A stretch of 64,000 bases of DNA from Ceratodon purpureus (Eukaryota; Streptophyta; Bryopsida; Pseudoditrichales; Ditrichaceae): positions 10,569,640 through 10,633,639 of the forward strand of contig CM026429.1 in NCBI GenBank assembly GCA_014871385.1, in the 5' to 3' direction. Shown one piece after another: positions 59,929 through 64,000 of the stretch (its first letter is position 1; each line of letters opens with the position of its first letter). The translations under genes were made by a program, and so were the position numbers. The notes below the pieces were generated by a model. It searched no databases, was not told the origin of the DNA, and saw only the letters and a program-made list of their open reading frames with translations.

Positions 59929-61110
59929 CTAAGCCTTCAAATGCTCCCACTTCAGGGGCTTTACAATCTCCCATGTGAAGTCAGGGTCCTCACGTCCGAA
60001 GTGCCCGTACGCTGCCGTCTTCTGGAACCTCTTGTTCCCTCCTCTCTTCAGGTCAAGGTTGATGCACATCATTCCCGGCCTGAAGTCGAAGTTCTCCTTC
60101 ACGATCTTCAAGATCTCCGAGTCGTGGATCTTCCCAGTCCCGTAAGTGTCCACATGAACCGACAACGGCTCCGGCACTCCGATCGCGTACGACACCTGCA
60201 CGATGCACCGCCGGGCCATGCCCGCGGCCACAATGCTCTTCGCCGCCTGACGCACGATGTAAGCCCCGCTCCTGTCCACCTTCGTCGGGTCCTTGCCAGA
60301 GAACGCACCTCCTCCGTGTGCGCCCCACCCTCCGTACGTGTCGATGATGATCTTGCGACCCGTCAAACCGGCATCACCGTGGGGACCTCCGATCACGAAA
60401 CGACCCGATGGGTTCAGGTGGAAGATCGTGTTCTCGTCCATGTACTTCTCGGGGATCACCGGCCCGATCACGTGCTTCTTCAGGTCCGCCGCGATCTGGT
60501 CGTTCGTCACCGTCTCGTCGTGCTGCGTCGAGATCAACACGGTGTGCACGCGCAGAGGCACCATCGCGCCCCCATCGTTCTTGTACTCCACCGTCACCTG
60601 AGTCTTACCGTCGGGCCTCAACCACGCACAAGTTCCGTTCTTCCTCACCTCAGTCAGCTTCGCGCCCAACTTCGTCGCCAGCACGTGGGTCAGAGGCATC
60701 AGCTCCTCTGTCTCGTCCGTCGCGTACCCGAACATATGCCCCTGGTCACCGGCACCGATCTCCTCCGGCTTCTTCGTGAAGTTCCCGTGCACGCCCTGGG
60801 CAATGTCGGGGCTCTGCGCCTCAAGGTTCATCAGCACCTTGCACTTGTCCGCGTCCAGACCCACATCGTCAGACACGAACCCGATCTCGCGGCACGTATC
60901 CCTCACGATCTTCTCGTAGTCCACCACAGCCTTGGTGGTGATCTCTCCGAACACCATCACCATGTTGGTCTTGGTGCACGTCTCGCACGCCACCTTGCTG
61001 TCGGGGTCCTGCTCGAGGCAGGCATCCAGCACCGCATCGGACACCTGGTCGCACAACTTGTCGGGATGCCCCTCGTTTACAGACTCGGAGGTAAACAGAA
61101 AGGTCTCCAT
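59929..61110 (-). CDS. METK: S-adenosylmethionine synthetase (methionine adenosyltransferase)
   Basis: A cytosolic enzyme that makes S-adenosylmethionine from methionine and ATP, feeding methylation, polyamine and (in vascular plants) ethylene synthesis. The single coding exon gives 393 residues, the standard plant length. Visible motifs: EGHPDK (13-18), GAGDQG (119-124), the flexible-loop region near 110-120, and [19 protein letters not shown] (266-284), which holds the phosphate-binding residues. All three domains are intact. The start is the ATG at 61110 (METFLF), conserved in plants. An in-frame ATG at 61143 is rejected because a splice acceptor (TTAAAGTGCAG) ends exactly before METFLF. 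Codons strongly prefer C or G in third position, unlike the AT-rich surroundings, which fits a highly expressed gene. Confidence 0.97.
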   Translation of the reverse strand: METFLFTSESVNEGHPDKLCDQVSDAVLDACLEQDPDSKVACETCTKTNMVMVFGEITTKAVVDYEKIVRDTCREIGFVSDDVGLDADKCKVLMNLEAQSPDIAQGVHGNFTKKPEEIGAGDQGHMFGYATDETEELMPLTHVLATKLGAKLTEVRKNGTCAWLRPDGKTQVTVEYKNDGGAMVPLRVHTVLISTQHDETVTNDQIAADLKKHVIGPVIPEKYMDENTIFHLNPSGRFVIGGPHGDAGLTGRKIIIDTYGGWGAHGGGAFSGKDPTKVDRSGAYIVRQAAKSIVAAGMARRCIVQVSYAIGVPEPLSVHVDTYGTGKIHDSEILKIVKENFDFRPGMMCINLDLKRGGNKRFQKTAAYGHFGREDPDFTWEIVKPLKWEHLKA

Positions 61111-61581
61111 CTGCACTTTAACATCAAATCCCAAATCAGACATGAAAAGTCTATGAAAACCACTCTAAGCCAGATGACTCATAAGCTCCACTACATCTCC
61201 ATTGCAGCACATGTTTATTCTACAACACTAAAAACGCCCAAGAAATCTAAGTATCCAGAACACAACCTCCCAAAAGAACCCAAACCCCATCACACATCCT
61301 CAGATCTACAACAATAACAGCAACATCATGCCACCACTACAAAAACCCTCAATACCCCATCAAACCCTGAACCCAACCCCATCTCCATAAACAACACATA
61401 GAACGAAACCCATCGCCATCATTGAACGCACACCCACATTCCAACCATAAAAATCAACTTCAAAACCCCCTAACCACTTAACCCTGGTCACTAAACCCCA
61501 CGTAAAAAATAATCCACACAGCAAAAAAGAAATGAAAAACCCACGTAGGGAATGAACCAAGGAATTGGCATGAGACGTACC
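61111..61581 (-). other. METK: Intron in the 5' leader of the SAM synthetase gene
   Basis: The predicted 471-bp intron runs from donor GTACGT (61581 downward, preceded by CCTCACG) to acceptor AAAGTGCAG ending at 61111, immediately before the ATG. The interior is AT/T-richer than the flanking exon. Leader introns are common in plant SAM synthetase genes and often boost expression; that effect is inferred here. Confidence 0.7.
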
Positions 61582-61700
61582 GTGAGGGGTTGATGCGGCG
61601 ACGGAGAAGTGCAGCGACGGGATGCGGAGCGGGAGCAGGGAGGCAGAGAGCGGAGGATGGCTCTACCTGGAGCAGCGACAGAATGTTTATACCGGCTGCT
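61582..61700 (-). promoter_or_regulatory. METK: SAM synthetase core promoter and 5' leader
   Basis: On the minus strand TATAAAC (61691 to 61685) is followed, after about 25-35 bases, by a C/T-rich leader (CCTCCGCTCTCTGCCTCCC region) down to the donor at 61582. TATA box, pyrimidine-rich leader and leader intron together make a convincing strong promoter. The exact start site is not visible. Confidence 0.65.
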
Positions 61701-63586
61701 CCACGAGATTAGCACGGCGCTGCTAAGATGGGATCGGGGCCGTGGGATGGGGGATCGACGGCTGTGCGGAAGCGCGGGGTCCAGTTGGATCCAGGGGGTG
61801 TAATTTGGGGAGGCGAAGGTTGGTGCGCTCCACGACAGGGCCAGGGTTGCACTCTGGAGCCACATGCTGCCATGCCCACTTCATCATTCTTCTCTCCCCA
61901 CTAGTCAAGTTTCTTACGTTTTGCTCTCTTGCCCCACTTCAGTCTCTGCCTCAATGATTGTGAGCGCGTCTCCGGGCTGGAAGTTTAGTTTCTTCCCTAC
62001 CACTGTAGTTTCATGGTTTTTCTTTTTCTTTTGATGATTTTTGCACAGATTGAACCATAGTTCGGTTGGTTTATTTTTGCTCTTTGGAGTTCAAACCCTA
62101 AATTTATTGTTGGATTTTGTGGATTCTACTTTTTTGGGTTTATGGGATGGTACTGTGATGTGGTATTATGAAGTTGTTTTTTATTTTAGCTCGTTGGTAT
62201 GGGAACCCTAAATTGGCAGTGTAATGTTTTCGAGAAATAGTGTTGACAGTAGAATATTTCTTGTGTGGTACTGTGATGTGGTAAAATACTATTGGTTTGA
62301 TTTTAATTTTCTTTTTAGTGTGAAACCCTGAATTCGTTTGAATGTTTTTGGTTTGGTTTAACTTATGGGGAGTTTATTGTAAGTGCAATGAGATTGTCAT
62401 GCTGTAGTTTTCTGCTACTGTGTGATTAGGAGCTCATTGTGGGAATTCCTGTGTTCACAGTTAGGAGCTGATTTGTTGTGTGGTCCAGGAATGTCACTTG
62501 GCATCTAAATAGACCAGGCTTGGACAGTATCAGTGCTTTTGGAGGAAAGAATACAAGCTCTATGTGATTATAAAAAGAATAATCGTTTTAACAATAGTGT
62601 TAATAATCAATCCCAGGATTCCATCAGGTGTAAAACATCAGGTGTAGGATTGTTGGTCGAAGTTGGAAGTTGGAATGCCTACAGATTCTTGAGGAGGTGT
62701 CATGCATGCCAAGTTCAATTCCTGTAGTCAAGCTCAATCCGTGTCACTTCTCTGGTAATTTGACCACATGTGATCAATATGTTCCACTTCATTGAAACAT
62801 CCTGGGTGTAGAGATGTGTAATATGAGGAAATCAACAAAGAGCTAAACAGGTAGGTTCAATATGAATGTGTGTATTTTTATTTATTTTCAACACATTTTT
62901 AGTAGGGCCCTGGTTTCTGCAAGGGAGTAGTATATGAAGTGACAGTATTTTGGTTATTTATGTTGAAACATTGCATGTAGACACCATGGTAAATATAGAT
63001 CCTGTTCTTTATGTCGACTGTAAATCGAATTGGAGAAGCTCAGAAGCAGCTTCTCAAGGCCAGGTATGAACTGCCCCTGCTTGAGGACCCATGCAAATTG
63101 GATGGAAAGTAAATATTTGTATGGTAAGAGGTGAAATAAGCAAGTCAAGGTTGGAGTCTCCCTGGAAGTTTGTCATCATAATGTCATCATCCGGCTGCTG
63201 CTATCCTGGATTGATCAAAGACCCAACCTTCCAGCCAGTGCCAGAACCTGGTTTACAACAGTGACTTTGCATTGCAGCATAGGCAAGACTGTAGTCTATT
63301 ATTTTAACAGTTTTTTTTTTGCATACTTGTAGTGTGGCTATAGTTACAGCCTGTATTGTCGATTCAGACATACCATGTAGCACCTGAAGCACCTGCACCT
63401 GAATGGAATGAGTTACAGTATGACAGGTATGAGTGGTATATCATAAATTTGCAATTGAGATTGGTACAGTTAAGGTGTAGGAGTATTTGCTTCTTCTGTA
63501 GGTTCAATATACTGGAAACCAAATTAATTTTTATTCCATGAAGTTGTTTTTTTAATGTACAGCTAAGTTATTTGTAGACTAAATCA
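61701..63586. other. Intergenic DNA right of SAM synthetase
   Basis: No gene recognised. The near part (61720-61870) is GC-richer and belongs to the upstream promoter region of the synthetase gene. The rest is AT-rich. Confidence 0.5.
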
Positions 63587-64000
63587 TCAATTTTTAAGCA
63601 ATTTACTAAAATGCTTTCCTATTTCTACAATCCTTATAATTTCATTGATAGTAAAAGCTTCATAATCAAGTCTTTCAAGTTGTATAAGAAAATTTTCAAT
63701 GATTTCATTTTCCACCTTGATATCCTTAAGTTCTGAAGCTTCATGACTTAAGTTTTGGACAACATGAATTTTAATATTTTCGCACAATTTTTCCAAACAT
63801 TTGACACTTCTATTTGTATCAATGTCCAAAAAAGATATTTGTACTTTCAATAAATATGACTTGATTTTGTCCTCGAGAAGCTTCATTTCTTTTCGAGATT
63901 GCTCAACTTTAGGAGAATAAATGACATCATAATGGCTACCATTTGTCATTGGAACAATATTATCATTATATAAAATTTCTTTTAATGTTTCAATGATTTT
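63587..64000 (-). CDS. Unknown protein, 3' part of an ORF running off the window
   Basis: The minus-strand frame is open from the right edge (64000) to a stop at 63587, at least 137 codons. It is rich in Lys, Glu, Ile and Asn, with helix-like stretches (KEMKLLEDKIKSYLLKVQI, IKVENEIIENFLIQLERLDY). A Met at 63949 is internal, because the frame continues upstream without a stop. No domain is recognised. Its AT-rich codon use differs from the WRKY and SAM synthetase genes. It could be the last exon of a larger gene or a chance frame in AT-rich DNA; the even amino-acid mix favours the former. Confidence 0.45.
   Translation of the reverse strand, partial: KIIETLKEILYNDNIVPMTNGSHYDVIYSPKVEQSRKEMKLLEDKIKSYLLKVQISFLDIDTNRSVKCLEKLCENIKIHVVQNLSHEASELKDIKVENEIIENFLIQLERLDYEAFTINEIIRIVEIGKHFSKLLKN

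Noticed and set aside
61111-61143. SAM synthetase start at 61143
   Set aside because: Family proteins start METFLF, and a splice acceptor ends directly before that ATG. The upstream codons look like intron.
59875-61317. 480-codon plus-strand frame
   Set aside because: It lies antisense to the SAM synthetase gene. Its His/Arg/Leu-rich product is the expected shadow of strong third-position C/G bias.
1-64000. CRISPR arrays, rRNA genes, prokaryotic operons
   Set aside because: No regularly spaced identical repeats, no rRNA-like blocks, and gene structure with introns throughout.

Overview
The window looks like land-plant nuclear DNA: long AT-rich intergenic stretches with small GC-rich islands of genes. 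Three things point to a plant: a group IIc WRKY transcription factor with the usual R-type intron, a cytosolic-type S-adenosylmethionine synthetase of the plant length (393 residues), and an L1-type LINE whose first ORF carries a DUF4283-like domain and a zinc knuckle. The species cannot be named from sequence alone. The mixture of elements would fit a non-flowering land plant (bryophyte, lycophyte or fern), but that is a guess.

Layout. 1-5.2 kb: AT-rich DNA with two short retroposons, one flanked by a perfect 21-bp target duplication. 5.26-11.81 kb: a minus-strand LINE with a poly(A) tail and perfect 16-bp target duplications; its ORFs carry a few breaks. 13.6-31.2 kb: a dense field of non-autonomous elements that all sit between TTAA sites and begin CCCCTAAA or a close variant; they make up roughly 44% of this stretch. 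Two more copies lie near 44 kb and 49 kb. 23.3, 33.1, 54.3 and 55.4 kb: other MITEs (two hAT-like, one Stowaway, one with 40-bp perfect inverted ends). 34.3-38.4 kb: the WRKY gene (three exons, 610 residues). 42.6-43.25 kb: a possible decayed P-loop pseudogene. 45.1-47.85 kb: a broken piggyBac-type transposase gene with its C-terminal cysteine-rich domain still legible. 52.9-53.9 kb: a fossil Copia gag piece. 59.9-61.7 kb: the SAM synthetase gene on the minus strand, with a 5'-leader intron that ends exactly at the start codon. 63.6 kb to the right edge: a partial unknown AT-rich ORF.

The two clearly functional genes, WRKY and SAM synthetase, are independent of each other. The most interesting pattern is the TTAA-bounded MITE field together with a piggyBac-type transposase relic, because TTAA is the target site of piggyBac transposases. 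Very diverged members of the field also share an internal motif around AACCGTAAGATCTTGTA. That the relic, or a relative of it, moved these MITEs is an inference.
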